In this document: positions 1-8,387 of the stretch, piece after piece
How the letters are laid out: every line of letters starts with the position of its first letter
How positions within the stretch are numbered: the stretch's first letter is position 1
DNA from: Chitinophaga tropicalis
GTDB lineage: Bacteria; Bacteroidota; Bacteroidia; Chitinophagales; Chitinophagaceae
DNA: 64,000 nt
Reading direction: 5' to 3'
Assembly: GCF_009758205.1 (NCBI RefSeq)
Contig: NZ_WRXN01000020.1
Span: forward strand, 1 to 64,000
Notes under the pieces: generated by a model
Told to the model about the DNA's origin: nothing
Databases searched by the model: none
What the model saw: only the letters and a program-made list of their open reading frames with translations
Position numbers and translations under genes: made by a program

Positions 1-59
1 AACTGTTCTAAGGCCTTTTTCTTGAGGCCGTCGTAATCAAATTGATCATTCTTGCTCAT
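1..59 (-). CDS. IS256-family transposase, N-terminal fragment (cut by window edge)
   Basis: On the minus strand an ATG at 57-59 opens a frame that reads MSKNDQFDYDGLKKKALEQ and runs off the window start. This N-terminus resembles IS256/mutator-type transposases of Bacteroidota, which begin with a short acidic-aromatic segment followed by a FKKxAL-like helix. Only 19 residues are visible, so the DDE catalytic residues cannot be seen. The identification rests on recall of the family N-terminus and is moderate. Confidence 0.5.
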   Translation of the reverse strand, partial: MSKNDQFDYDGLKKKALEQ

Positions 60-115
60 AAAAAGAAACTTGTGTTAAAGGTCAGGAAATTATTTTAACC
101 TTTGACACAGTTCAT
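1..115. mobile_element. Probable end of an IS256-type insertion sequence
   Basis: The partial transposase start is followed outward by an imperfect inverted pair: CTTGTGTTAAAGG at about 69-81 and CCTTTGACACAG at about 100-111. The outer arm may be the terminal inverted repeat. The exact outer boundary and target duplication cannot be set because the other end lies outside the window. Confidence 0.4.
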
Positions 116-329
116 TTTACAGTCTCTATATAGTAATTATTTTCAGTGCATATTTGATCTTTTGGAAAATTCCTACATTTATTTTTTCTTTTTTTTCATT
201 TCGCCAAAATGTGAGCCACATCCTTAGTCTTACTTTAGGGCTATATCTTGCAGGTTCATTAGCTTTTATACTTGTAATGATATTGGCAAAACCTAAAAGC
301 AGTAAGTTGACCGGTGTTGCCAATCGACG
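116..329. other. Intergenic stretch after the IS end
   Basis: This AT-rich gap holds no convincing gene. A 65-codon minus frame exists (126-323) but its basic, low-complexity translation and lack of a -7 box argue against it. Confidence 0.4.
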
Positions 330-458
330 ATGAAGAATGCCATCCAGGTATTAAACGAAGCCTTTCCCGCTCCAGGAACGGCGCCGCTTCTATTTCAGGC
401 AGTTGATAGCCGCATTAAAAATATTACCTTTGCGGCATGTCACACAACGTATATTTAA
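330..458 (+). CDS. Possible 42-residue small ORF overlapping the WG/Sel1 gene
   Basis: An ATG frame starting MKNAIQVLNEAFPAPG and ending FAACHTTYI sits just upstream of the 437 gene and overlaps its first 22 nt in another frame. The translation is balanced and looks protein-like. It could be a small gene, a remnant cut off by the nearby insertion sequence, or chance. The -7 box of the next gene (425-432) lies inside it, which weakens the case for it being a functional gene. Confidence 0.25.
   Translation: MKNAIQVLNEAFPAPGTAPLLFQAVDSRIKNITFAACHTTYI
425..432 (+). promoter_or_regulatory. -7 box TACCTTTG of the WG/Sel1 gene
   Basis: This is an exact match to the Bacteroidota TAnnTTTG box. It ends 4 nt before the ATG at 437, so the transcript would be nearly or fully leaderless. 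Confidence 0.6.
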
Positions 459-2407
459 GCAACATCAGCTTCCCATCAGGAATAGACAGGAATGATATAG
501 TGATAGTGAAGTGTGAATATGAGATGCCACTATTATTACAACCTTTGCTAATAAGTGGAGGCTTTATTGAAAATGACATTTTATACTATGATACCAAATC
601 CGGTATCGAAAACCTGAAAAGGTTTTACAACTTCCTGGATACTACAAAGTCTCTCATTAGCAATAGAAGCATCTTTACAGCATGCAAAAATAAACTATTC
701 AAATATCTGGACGGCCTGCAATATGCCTACTTTAGCATGAATGCCCGGGATGTATTCAATATGGAAGATATACCGCATAACAAACAGGCGGCTATCTGGT
801 TGGCAGATATTGCGTATAACAATGCGATGATCACCAGTGCCATGGAAAATAACGACGTTTCACTGTTGGCTTACACAAAGTTCAAACATGTAAGCATGGC
901 TTTTCATTCATTTGCTGAACTATTAAACTATGTGGACTATTACTATGGATGGGGACATATCTATGAAGAACCGGCAAAAGAAGAAATTTACAATGAGAAT
1001 GGATTATGGGGATTAAAAAGTGCTAAAGGAGAAATATTACTGCGTCCTCAATTTGATGAATTTTATGAATTCGGTGAGCAGGATATTGCGGTGGTAATGA
1101 AGGCTCAGAAATATGGCTATGTGCATAGATCAGGTGAGATTATAGTGCTTCCCGAATGGGATGATGCTTATGATTTTGATAGCGCTGATCTGGCGATAGT
1201 TCAGCGCAATGGCCTGCTGGGACTAGTCAATGTTTCGGGAGAAGTTGTTGTTGAACCAATATACGAAACCCTTAACAAGGTTAGGCACAGTGGCCATTAT
1301 ATTGCACAAAAGAATGGAAAATGGGGGGTATTGGCAAATAATGCAACAGTGATCATCAATTTTAAATATGAAAAAATAGAACTGTTGTACAATGATGTAT
1401 TCATCCTACAGAAAGACAGCTTATACAGTCTTACTGAAAATGGTGAGCAGTTCGACTTAATAGTACGTAAAGCGCCTCATCAGGGCGTTGCCTGGGCTAT
1501 AAAGGGGCAGGATGTATATCTTATAGATAAATATGGGATATCCAGAGCAAATAAAGGCCTGGTACAACAGGATGCCGAAAGTGAAAACTACAGTTTCTAT
1601 TATGATGAGATAGTGCGAAACAGGCTCCTGGCATATGCCAGGACGCCTGATGAAGAAACAGTTACAGATGTCTACACACCGGTGGAAGAATTGTATAATA
1701 TCGGCGTAGATGCTTACAACAGGGAGGATTACCCGTCAGCAATTTATCATTATTCACTTGCTGCTGAAAAAGGATATGGTTATGCAATGAACAACCTGGC
1801 GCATATTTATTATATGGTAGACGGGTATGTAGATGAGGATAACGCATTTTACTGGTATGAAAAAGGCGCTGCTGCCGGCAATACAAATGCGCTCTATGGA
1901 TTAAGTCAGTGTTACCAGTATGGCATAGGGACCATTCCTGATGCAGACAAAGCCATTGACCTACTGCTACAGGCAGCAGCCGATGGTATGGCTGCGGCAC
2001 ATAATAACCTCGGATATCTGCTTTATGATACGGATCCTGAGCTGGCATTATACCACTATCATCAGGCGGAAGAACTTGGAGAACCGGATAACATTGGATT
2101 GGGAAACCTGTATGAAGAAAATGGTGATTTTGAAACCGCTCTCCGGTATTACCGCACAGATGAATCGGAAATGGGTGCCTTCCATCTGGGAAATCTTTAC
2201 CTGAGGGGATCAGGTGTAGTAAAAGACGTAAAATCGGCAATAGGGTACTTTATAACAGCGACAGACCGTGGTTATGCTAGCGGACATATTGAACTGGCAC
2301 GAATATATCTGTTTGAAGAGGGTTTTATCGATCATGATAAGGCAAAGGCACATATTGCGGCGGCAGAAAAAGCAGGTCTTGAAATCCCTGATGAATTATT
2401 AACGTAA
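437..2407 (+). CDS. WG-repeat and Sel1-repeat protein
   Basis: A 656-residue protein. Residues about 180-345 contain consecutive WG (KWG) beta-repeats, for example GLWGLKSAKGE, YGYVHRSGE, LLGLVNVSGE and GKWGVLANN. Residues about 415-650 contain Sel1-type tetratricopeptide repeats such as YAMNNLAHIYY, NALYGLSQCYQYG and AAHNNLGYLLY. No signal peptide is visible, so it is probably cytoplasmic. WG and Sel1 repeats both serve protein binding, so it is likely a scaffold or regulatory protein; the partner is unknown. The N-terminal 180 residues are not recognised. The ATG lies 4 nt after a -7 box. Confidence 0.8.
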   Translation: MSHNVYLSNISFPSGIDRNDIVIVKCEYEMPLLLQPLLISGGFIENDILYYDTKSGIENLKRFYNFLDTTKSLISNRSIFTACKNKLFKYLDGLQYAYFSMNARDVFNMEDIPHNKQAAIWLADIAYNNAMITSAMENNDVSLLAYTKFKHVSMAFHSFAELLNYVDYYYGWGHIYEEPAKEEIYNENGLWGLKSAKGEILLRPQFDEFYEFGEQDIAVVMKAQKYGYVHRSGEIIVLPEWDDAYDFDSADLAIVQRNGLLGLVNVSGEVVVEPIYETLNKVRHSGHYIAQKNGKWGVLANNATVIINFKYEKIELLYNDVFILQKDSLYSLTENGEQFDLIVRKAPHQGVAWAIKGQDVYLIDKYGISRANKGLVQQDAESENYSFYYDEIVRNRLLAYARTPDEETVTDVYTPVEELYNIGVDAYNREDYPSAIYHYSLAAEKGYGYAMNNLAHIYYMVDGYVDEDNAFYWYEKGAAAGNTNALYGLSQCYQYGIGTIPDADKAIDLLLQAAADGMAAAHNNLGYLLYDTDPELALYHYHQAEELGEPDNIGLGNLYEENGDFETALRYYRTDESEMGAFHLGNLYLRGSGVVKDVKSAIGYFITATDRGYASGHIELARIYLFEEGFIDHDKAKAHIAAAEKAGLEIPDELLT

Positions 2408-2530
2408 ACATTGAAAAGAAATGGAGCATGCCACTCCATAACTGGGGGCTTGTGCTCCATCAATTTTTGACGATCTATAGAAAACAGGTGTAAACTCTGC
2501 CATGTCACTGATAACACGGCCTTTCTTTTA

Positions 2531-4411
2531 TCATACTATGCCTGCTTCTTGCAGCACTGTACTATACACTTTCAAACCTGCTACCCATGTTTCCACCACC
2601 TCGATATTCCGCATATTCATAAATGGGTTCTTCATTGTCAGTGGATCCTGTGCCAATACGACAAAGTCTGCAAAGTTCCCTGCCTTCAACGACCCAGTCC
2701 ACTGCTCTGCATAACACTGCCATGCTGCATCGTAGGTAATAGCCCGCAATGCCTGTTCGTGCGTGATACATTCTGCTCCATTCAATACCCCTGCTTCGTC
2801 ATCCGCCTCCATTTTCCTTGTGATAGACTGCTCCATCATTCTCAACGGTCCCAGTGGACTTACCGAATTATCACTATGCAGTGTGATCTGCATACCCAGT
2901 TTCAGCGCACTGTTACAGAGATCCAGCATATTTGATTTCTCCCCAAAGATCGCCTCCTGGAAAGCATACCCCCAGTAACCCACGTGGCCAATCAGGAAAC
3001 TTGGAGAGACACCCAGATTTTTCATGTCTATCAGGTTTTGCTGTGTCGTTAAGGAGCAATGCTCTATCCTGTGTCGCACCCCTGCCGGAGGATCAGTAAT
3101 AAATTCCTTAAATGCGTCAATCGCAAATTGAACTGCACGATCGCCATTCGCATGGATCATCACCGGCCAATTTTTAACCTTTACAATCTCTTGCATCAGC
3201 TGTCGGAAATCCTTTGGCGGGATCAATGGCTTTTCATCGTACTTGTCTGCGAAATTGTACACGCCATAGTTATGAGCAGGATTACATAAATAAGGGTCTG
3301 ACTGATATCCTGTCAATCCCTGGTTAGAACCATCAGAGATCACTTTCACATGACTCTTGTAGATGTCCTTGTATACGGTTGGCGGAACAGGGAAATCTTT
3401 TATTTTATTCAGGTCATCCATTGAGTTACATACTTCGGCTGCACCGATACGAACAGTCCCCTTGTTCACTGCCAGATATGCTTCCAGTATTTCCTGCTGC
3501 CCCTTATTCATTCCCGCATCATGCATAAAGGTTACACCCCTGGAATTGGCAGTATCAAAGATCTGTTTTAAATAGATAAATGATTTCAGGAAAAAGTCAG
3601 CTTTCTGTAATGGTGGAATGGCTTTCAATGCAGGCGTCATCTCTGCGCTTTCCTGTAACTGTCCCTTTGTTTTCTCTTTGTAGTCGTTGAAGGAAGAGTA
3701 GGTGTTTAACAGGTCAATGTTGTCCGGGAAATTCCAGATCAGCCACAGTGCTTTTGTATTCACATACAAGGTATGCATAGATGCAGCGATAATGCACACC
3801 GGCGCATCTGTGGTAATGCTATCCAGCAGGTCGATGTCTATTGTTAACAGCTCTTTATTATTTTTTAATAAAGGCATCAGCGCCGGATCAAGACCTGCCC
3901 CCAGGAACCATAACGTAGGATCCAGGCTGGCTAAGTTTTTCGCCTCTTTAGCAATAGTTTTGCCCAGGGTGGCAATGTTGTAGTCGGGTCTCAGTATCTG
4001 GCCGTCAAATGCACTTAGATCTGCCCAGCCCATTAACATCGCTGTAGGAACGAGGTGAATGTGTGGTTCAATCAGACCGGGCAGTAAGGTCTGGCCTTCC
4101 TCCAGTTCCCTGCTGGTATACCCAGGGTACGTGTCGTCCATAAATGTGGCTACTTCCTCTTTGGTTCCTGTCTTTACGACAATGCCTTCTGCAAAACCAA
4201 TAGCACCTACAGATTCAATGGCACCTTTGATCATAGGGCGGATAATGCCGCCGGTGACCATGAATGGTTGTGTTTGTTCTTCTGTTTTAAATGTCTTTTG
4301 TTTTGGGAGCTTAGCGAAATTTTCAGGAGTGAAGAGCTCATCTTTCAGGATTTTTAAAACGGGGTTGCTACACGCACAATGCGTGCATCCGTGGTGATGA
4401 TGGTGTTTCAT
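2531..4411 (-). CDS. YtcJ-like amidohydrolase (metal-dependent hydrolase)
   Basis: A 626-residue amidohydrolase of the YtcJ/amidohydrolase-3 type. The metal-binding HxH pair is at H117/H119 (PGLIEPHIHL), further metal or substrate residues occur in MIHANGDRAV and RIEHCSL, and the late Asp is in LHSDNSVSP. The family hydrolyses C-N bonds in small substrates; the true substrate is unknown. The N-terminus is unusual: five consecutive histidines at residues 3-7 followed by GCTHCAC, a natural metal-binding-looking tail with no export signal. It is convergent with the WG/Sel1 gene and has its own upstream region containing a C9 tract. Confidence 0.88.
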   Translation of the reverse strand: MKHHHHHGCTHCACSNPVLKILKDELFTPENFAKLPKQKTFKTEEQTQPFMVTGGIIRPMIKGAIESVGAIGFAEGIVVKTGTKEEVATFMDDTYPGYTSRELEEGQTLLPGLIEPHIHLVPTAMLMGWADLSAFDGQILRPDYNIATLGKTIAKEAKNLASLDPTLWFLGAGLDPALMPLLKNNKELLTIDIDLLDSITTDAPVCIIAASMHTLYVNTKALWLIWNFPDNIDLLNTYSSFNDYKEKTKGQLQESAEMTPALKAIPPLQKADFFLKSFIYLKQIFDTANSRGVTFMHDAGMNKGQQEILEAYLAVNKGTVRIGAAEVCNSMDDLNKIKDFPVPPTVYKDIYKSHVKVISDGSNQGLTGYQSDPYLCNPAHNYGVYNFADKYDEKPLIPPKDFRQLMQEIVKVKNWPVMIHANGDRAVQFAIDAFKEFITDPPAGVRHRIEHCSLTTQQNLIDMKNLGVSPSFLIGHVGYWGYAFQEAIFGEKSNMLDLCNSALKLGMQITLHSDNSVSPLGPLRMMEQSITRKMEADDEAGVLNGAECITHEQALRAITYDAAWQCYAEQWTGSLKAGNFADFVVLAQDPLTMKNPFMNMRNIEVVETWVAGLKVYSTVLQEAGIV

Positions 4412-4570
4412 ATGATTTGAATGATTACAGGGTTTGGTTATTCTACTGCGAAAAGCACATGGAGTATAACACGGAATTAGAATTATTGTTCGCTTGAAAT
4501 TTGCGCTCCTTTCAATATTCGAGATCCTATAACTGACGATAGTTCTGATACAAAATGTTGGCTTATATAG

Positions 4571-4579
4571 CCCCCCCCC
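4571..4579. repeat. Mononucleotide tract C9 (G9 on the minus strand)
   Basis: Nine consecutive C residues lie about 160 bp upstream of the amidohydrolase start. Tracts of this length are prone to slippage. On the minus strand it follows TTG and precedes a weak ACATTTTG element by about 12 nt, a spacing that could matter for promoter strength. Confidence 0.6.
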
Positions 4580-4662
4580 AAGTTTTCAACTTGATCCCTT
4601 TCCCGGAATCGAACTTTTCAGGATTGATTGATAGTGAGTTGGATAGAGTGGGATAATATATA

Positions 4663-4701
4663 AAAATGCAAAACCCGCTCTAAGAGCGGGTTTTGCATTT
4701 T
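4663..4701. terminator. Perfect 18-bp inverted-repeat terminator of tRNA-Leu
   Basis: The arms 4663-4680 and 4684-4701 are exact complements around a TAA loop. The core is GC-rich and flanked by A4/T4 runs, so it works as an intrinsic terminator on the minus strand directly after the tRNA gene. Confidence 0.85.
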
Positions 4702-4704
4702 AAG

Positions 4705-4788
4705 TGCCCAGAACAGGAATCGAACCTGCACTCCGTTGCCGAAACAAGATTTTGAGTCTAGCGCGTCTACCAGTTCCGCCATCTGGGC
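4705..4788 (-). tRNA. tRNA-Leu (anticodon CAA)
   Basis: On the minus strand the acceptor arms GCCCAGA and TCTGGGC pair fully, followed by discriminator A at 4705. The D-arm contains TGGCGGAACTGGTAGACGC, typical of leucine tRNAs. The anticodon loop reads CTCAAAA, giving CAA, and the T-loop is TTCGATT. A long variable arm makes this a class II tRNA of 84 nt. CCA is not encoded (next bases CTT). The anticodon stem has one T-T mismatch. The perfect terminator follows immediately. Confidence 0.93.
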
Positions 4789-4883
4789 AAAGCAACCGTC
4801 CTTCAGTTGCGGGTTGCAAATGTATATAAATTTCTATAATCCCCAAGAAAATTTTTAAGCATTGGCATTTCGGAAATATCCGA

Positions 4884-4891
4884 TACCTTTG
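4884..4891 (+). promoter_or_regulatory. -7 box TACCTTTG of the OYE gene
   Basis: An exact TAnnTTTG match, 17 nt before the ATG at 4909. Confidence 0.6.
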
Positions 4892-4908
4892 CATCAAAGA
4901 ATCATAAG

Positions 4909-6003
4909 ATGAACAAATTATTCCAACCCTTCAGTCTGAAATCACTGAACATAAAGAACAGAATAGTGATGGCCCCTATGACCAGGTCCTTCTCCCCTAA
5001 CGGAGTACCCGGCGATAACGTAGCGGCTTATTATCAACGCCGCGCACAAGGCGAAGTAGGCCTGATCCTCTCAGAAGGAACAGTCATCAACCGCCCGGCG
5101 TCTTCCAACGATCCCAACATCCCCCGCTTTCATGGCGACAGCTCCCTTAACGGATGGCAGAAAGTAATAAATAGCGTACATGCCGCCGGCGGCAGCATGG
5201 GTCCACAGATCTGGCACCAGGGAGTAATGGACAACCACCACTCCGGCTGGTTACCCCTCACTCCTTTCGAAGGACCATCAGGCATTAACCGCCCTGGCAA
5301 CACTAACGGTCTCGCTATGTCTGACAAGAACATTGCAGATACCATCGCCGCATTCGGAGACGCCGCTGCAGATGCCAAACGCCTGGGATTTGACACCGTG
5401 GAAATACATGGCGCTCATACCTACCTGATAGACCAGTTCTTTAATGCAGATACCAACCTCCGTACTGACAAATATGGCGGCAAAACACTGGCAGAACGCA
5501 CCCGCTTCGCCGTAGAAGTAATAAAAGAAGTACGCAGCCGCGTAGGAGAAGACTTCGCCATCATTATTCGCCTCTCTCAATGGAAAGGATATGATTACAG
5601 TTACAAAATGGCCAAAACGCCGGAAGAAATGGAATCCTGGCTCACTCCACTGGCAGACGCCGGCGTAGACATCTTCCATGCTTCTCAACGCCGCTTCTGG
5701 GAACCGGAATTTGAAGGCTCTGACCTCAACTTCGCAGGATGGGCTAAAAAACTGACAGGCAAAGCTTCCATCACCGTTGGCTCAGTAGGGCTTTCCGGCG
5801 AATTTATGGCCGCATTCAGAGGTGAAAGCTCCGATCCGGCATCCCTGGACGAACTGCTGCGCCGCTTTGACCGTGGCGACTTTGACCTGGTTGCAGTTGG
5901 CAGACCGCTGCTGGCAGACGCTGACTGGGTGAAAAAGATCAAAGAAGACCGCACCAGTGAACTGAAAGGCTTTGCTAAAGAAGCCCTCGCTGAATTATTA
6001 TAA
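4909..6003 (+). CDS. Old yellow enzyme family NADH:flavin oxidoreductase
   Basis: A 364-residue FMN-dependent ene-reductase of the OYE/NemA type. The N-terminal strand motif LKNRIVMAPMTR (here IKNRIVMAPMTRS) binds FMN. The substrate-binding histidine pair is H167/H170 in EIHGAHTYLIDQFF, with the catalytic tyrosine at Y172, followed by NLRTDKYGG. The family reduces activated C=C bonds or nitro groups with NAD(P)H in the cytosol. Length is normal (about 360). It has its own promoter and a terminator at 6024-6055, so it is likely monocistronic. An AraC regulator follows. Confidence 0.93.
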   Translation: MNKLFQPFSLKSLNIKNRIVMAPMTRSFSPNGVPGDNVAAYYQRRAQGEVGLILSEGTVINRPASSNDPNIPRFHGDSSLNGWQKVINSVHAAGGSMGPQIWHQGVMDNHHSGWLPLTPFEGPSGINRPGNTNGLAMSDKNIADTIAAFGDAAADAKRLGFDTVEIHGAHTYLIDQFFNADTNLRTDKYGGKTLAERTRFAVEVIKEVRSRVGEDFAIIIRLSQWKGYDYSYKMAKTPEEMESWLTPLADAGVDIFHASQRRFWEPEFEGSDLNFAGWAKKLTGKASITVGSVGLSGEFMAAFRGESSDPASLDELLRRFDRGDFDLVAVGRPLLADADWVKKIKEDRTSELKGFAKEALAELL

Positions 6004-6023
6004 TAGGCTCACCCATAGTTGAT

Positions 6024-6055
6024 AACCGTTCCTGTTGTACAGGGACGGTTTTTCT
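6024..6055 (+). terminator. Intrinsic terminator after the OYE gene
   Basis: A 12-bp stem (AACCGTTCCTGT / ACAGGGACGGTT, one G-T pair) with a 3-nt loop is followed by TTTCTTTTT. Confidence 0.85.
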
Positions 6056-6058
6056 TTT

Positions 6059-6066
6059 TACATTTG
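6059..6066 (+). promoter_or_regulatory. -7 box TACATTTG of the AraC gene
   Basis: An exact TAnnTTTG box ending 4 nt before the ATG at 6071. It sits directly after the preceding terminator and decides the start: the longer TTG-initiated frame from 6035 would begin upstream of the promoter. Confidence 0.65.
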
Positions 6067-6070
6067 CACC

Positions 6071-6919
6071 ATGGCAAATGTTTTAAAACAATTCTTTACT
6101 AAAAAAATAGGCTACCTCGACTTCGATCATACATCCTCGGAAGAAGCTATGAACGAAGAATATAACTCCCTCATCAAAATCATCTTTCTCGAAGCCGGCT
6201 CCGAAATAACAGTCGATTTTAACACCTACCAGCTCAAACAACCCGCCCTCTTCTTTGTCAACATAGGACAATGGTACAAACTCTCCGGCACAGGTACCCT
6301 GCTCTATTATAACCGCGACTTCTACTGCATCCAGATACACGACAAAGAAGTAGCCTGCGACGGCATTCTCTATAATAATGTCTACGACATCCCCGTAGTA
6401 CACCTCGATGAAGAAGCCGCTGCCATCACCCGCCGTACGCTCTCCGAAATAAAAAAAGAAGCCACACAGGATGATTCCGGCATGGAAGAAATGCTCCGCA
6501 TCCTCCTCAAACAGATCATTATAAGATCTACCCGCATCTGGAAAAAAGTACATGAACCGGGAGATAAAAACGAACCTCAGGACATGGAATTCATCCGCAA
6601 ATTCAGCCAGCTGGTGGAAGCTCATTACACCCAGCATCATAACGTGGCCGACTATGCGGCAATGCTCAACATCACACCTAAAGCCCTGGGTAAACGCATC
6701 TCCAAACACAGCACTATCAGCCCTAACGATATTATCAAGAACCGCATCATCCTGGAAGCAAAACGCCTTCTTATTCATACAGACCTCACCGTAAAAGAAA
6801 TAGGCTACAAACTGGGATACGACGATCCCGCCTACTTCGTACGCCTCTTCACCAATCAGACAGATACCTCTCCCCTCCTTTTCCGTAAACAATCTGCCAC
6901 AGGAGAAAAAGTGCAATAG
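6071..6919 (+). CDS. AraC family transcriptional regulator
   Basis: A 282-residue protein starting MANVLKQFFTKK. The C-terminal 100 residues carry two helix-turn-helix units of the AraC/XylS type: VADYAAMLNITPKALGKRISKH and VKEIGYKLGYDDPAYFVRLFT. The N-terminal half is a cupin-like sensor region. It lies between the OYE gene and a leader-controlled dehydrogenase gene; either could be its target, which is inference. The ATG 4 nt past the -7 box suggests a leaderless mRNA. Confidence 0.88.
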   Translation: MANVLKQFFTKKIGYLDFDHTSSEEAMNEEYNSLIKIIFLEAGSEITVDFNTYQLKQPALFFVNIGQWYKLSGTGTLLYYNRDFYCIQIHDKEVACDGILYNNVYDIPVVHLDEEAAAITRRTLSEIKKEATQDDSGMEEMLRILLKQIIIRSTRIWKKVHEPGDKNEPQDMEFIRKFSQLVEAHYTQHHNVADYAAMLNITPKALGKRISKHSTISPNDIIKNRIILEAKRLLIHTDLTVKEIGYKLGYDDPAYFVRLFTNQTDTSPLLFRKQSATGEKVQ

Positions 6920-6936
6920 GTGTAACCAACCGTGCA

Positions 6937-6967
6937 TTGATACCCGTTGCGTGCTGACGTATTTTTG
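6937..6967 (+). promoter_or_regulatory. Strong promoter of the attenuator leader (TTG-N20-TATTTTTG)
   Basis: TTG at 6937-6939 and TATTTTTG at 6960-6967 are 20 nt apart, matching the Bacteroidota -33/-7 layout. Transcription would start near 6973, ahead of the leader ORF at 6994. Confidence 0.6.
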
Positions 6968-6993
6968 TGTTATCAATTTAAACAAACACAATA

Positions 6994-7071
6994 ATGAAAA
7001 AGCATACACGACTTACACTCACAATGGCTTGTCCGCAGGCCGCAACTACGTTACATCTATCCATGAAATAA
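6994..7071 (+). CDS. Candidate 25-residue leader peptide
   Basis: The frame reads MKKHTRLTLTMACPQ then AATTLHLSMK and stops. It sits between a consensus promoter and a terminator hairpin, ahead of the dehydrogenase gene. Composition is 5 Thr and 4 Leu in 25 residues with two His and one Cys, a mild bias rather than a run of one codon, so the sensed amino acid is not clear. The short hairpin CCAT-TTCCG-ATGG at 7081-7093 follows the stop and may take part in alternative folding. No homology is claimed. Confidence 0.5.
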   Translation: MKKHTRLTLTMACPQAATTLHLSMK

Positions 7072-7097
7072 ACCTGAACACCATTTCCGATGGTACA

Positions 7098-7135
7098 ACG
7101 GCGCTCCTGACCAGTTCAGGGGCGCTCCGTTTTTT
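7098..7135 (+). terminator. Terminator hairpin in the leader of the 7191 gene
   Basis: The stem GCGCTCCTGA (7101-7110) pairs with TCAGGGGCGC (7116-7125) with one wobble, and outer ACGG/CCGT pairs extend it past a 2-nt bulge. Six T residues follow (7130-7135). Its position, after a leader ORF and 55 nt before a gene on the same strand, fits a transcription attenuator. Confidence 0.7.
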
Positions 7136-7190
7136 ACTGCAGCTCTCCGTTAAATAAAAACCGATATATTTGAATGATAAATAGCGGGAT

Positions 7191-8387
7191 ATGTTAAACC
7201 TCGGTCTTATAAGAGAAGAAAAACAACCACACGACAACAGGGTCGCTTTCACCCCACAACAATGCCAGTGGATCATGAAACATTACCCTGACGTTACCAT
7301 CACCGTACAGCCATCCACCTGGAGATGCTTCACTGACGATGAATACCGGCAGGCAGGCATTCCTCTCTCTGAAGACCTCTCCCATTGCAATATCCTGCTG
7401 GGAATTAAAGAAGTGCCGACAGAAAAACTACTGCATGGCAAACGCTATCTCTTCTTCTCCCACACCCGAAAAAAACAACCACATAACCGCCGCATGCTAC
7501 AGGCTATCCTGGAACAGGACATCACCCTCATAGATTATGAATGCCTGGTGCATCCGGACGGACAACGGATATTAGGCTTCGGCTTCTTTGCCGGCGTAGT
7601 AGGCGCCCATAACGGCCTGCTGGCATATGGCAAAAGGACCGGACAGTACTCACTTGTGCCTGTGCACCGCTGCCACGATTTTAAAGAGCTTATTAATCAC
7701 TATTTCGGTGCTAAACTGCCACCTGTCAAGATCGTAATCACCGGCTCCGGACGAGTAGCAGCCGGTACCCTTGAAGTAATGGGCCTGCTGGGTATCAAGT
7801 ATATACCACCGGAAGAATATCTCATTAATTCATACGCTTATCCTGTCTACACACAACTCAAAGCAGGAGAACTGTATCTGCGGAAAAGTGATAAGACCTA
7901 CAGCCGTGAAGACTTTCACCTGCACCCGGACCAGTACGACTGCCGCTTCCTGCCCTTTGTAACTGCTACGGATATACTGATGAACGGCATCTACTGGGAT
8001 GAACGCATCCCGCCGCTGTTCACCTGGAGTGACCTGGCTAAAGACAACTTCCGCATAAAAGTGATTGCCGACATCACCGACGATACCAATGGCTCCGTTC
8101 CCTGCAACCTGGGAGATTCCACCATAGAAGATCCCGTATACGGCGTAAACCGCTTCACACAACAAAAAACAACACCTTACGCCTCCGATACCATCGATAT
8201 GATGTGCGTAAGCAACCTACCTAATGAGCTGCCCCGGGATGCGTCCCAATACTTCGGCGACCAGCTCATGAAATATGTATTCGATGAATTACTGAAAACA
8301 GAAAGCGAAACAGTGCATAACGCCACTATTGCCCATGGCGGGCAACTCACAGAAAGATTTAATTACCTGGAAGATTACGTGAGATAA
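7191..8387 (+). CDS. Alanine dehydrogenase / saccharopine dehydrogenase-like NAD(P)-binding protein
   Basis: A 398-residue protein beginning LGLIREEKQPHDNRVAFTP, the N-terminal signature shared by alanine dehydrogenase, PNT alpha and lysine-forming saccharopine dehydrogenase (AlaDh_PNT_N). A Rossmann segment IVITGSGRVAAGTLEVMGLLG follows near residues 180-200. The family oxidises or reduces amino-acid C-N bonds with NAD(H). The exact substrate (lysine, alanine or other) is not resolvable here. The upstream leader ORF with terminator suggests control by amino acid supply, in keeping with an amino-acid role. It overlaps convergent trmN6 by 13 nt. Confidence 0.8.
   Translation: MLNLGLIREEKQPHDNRVAFTPQQCQWIMKHYPDVTITVQPSTWRCFTDDEYRQAGIPLSEDLSHCNILLGIKEVPTEKLLHGKRYLFFSHTRKKQPHNRRMLQAILEQDITLIDYECLVHPDGQRILGFGFFAGVVGAHNGLLAYGKRTGQYSLVPVHRCHDFKELINHYFGAKLPPVKIVITGSGRVAAGTLEVMGLLGIKYIPPEEYLINSYAYPVYTQLKAGELYLRKSDKTYSREDFHLHPDQYDCRFLPFVTATDILMNGIYWDERIPPLFTWSDLAKDNFRIKVIADITDDTNGSVPCNLGDSTIEDPVYGVNRFTQQKTTPYASDTIDMMCVSNLPNELPRDASQYFGDQLMKYVFDELLKTESETVHNATIAHGGQLTERFNYLEDYVR

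Noticed and set aside
126..323. 65-codon minus frame next to the IS end
   Set aside because: Low-complexity basic translation, no promoter box, and location in an AT-rich gap; likely chance.
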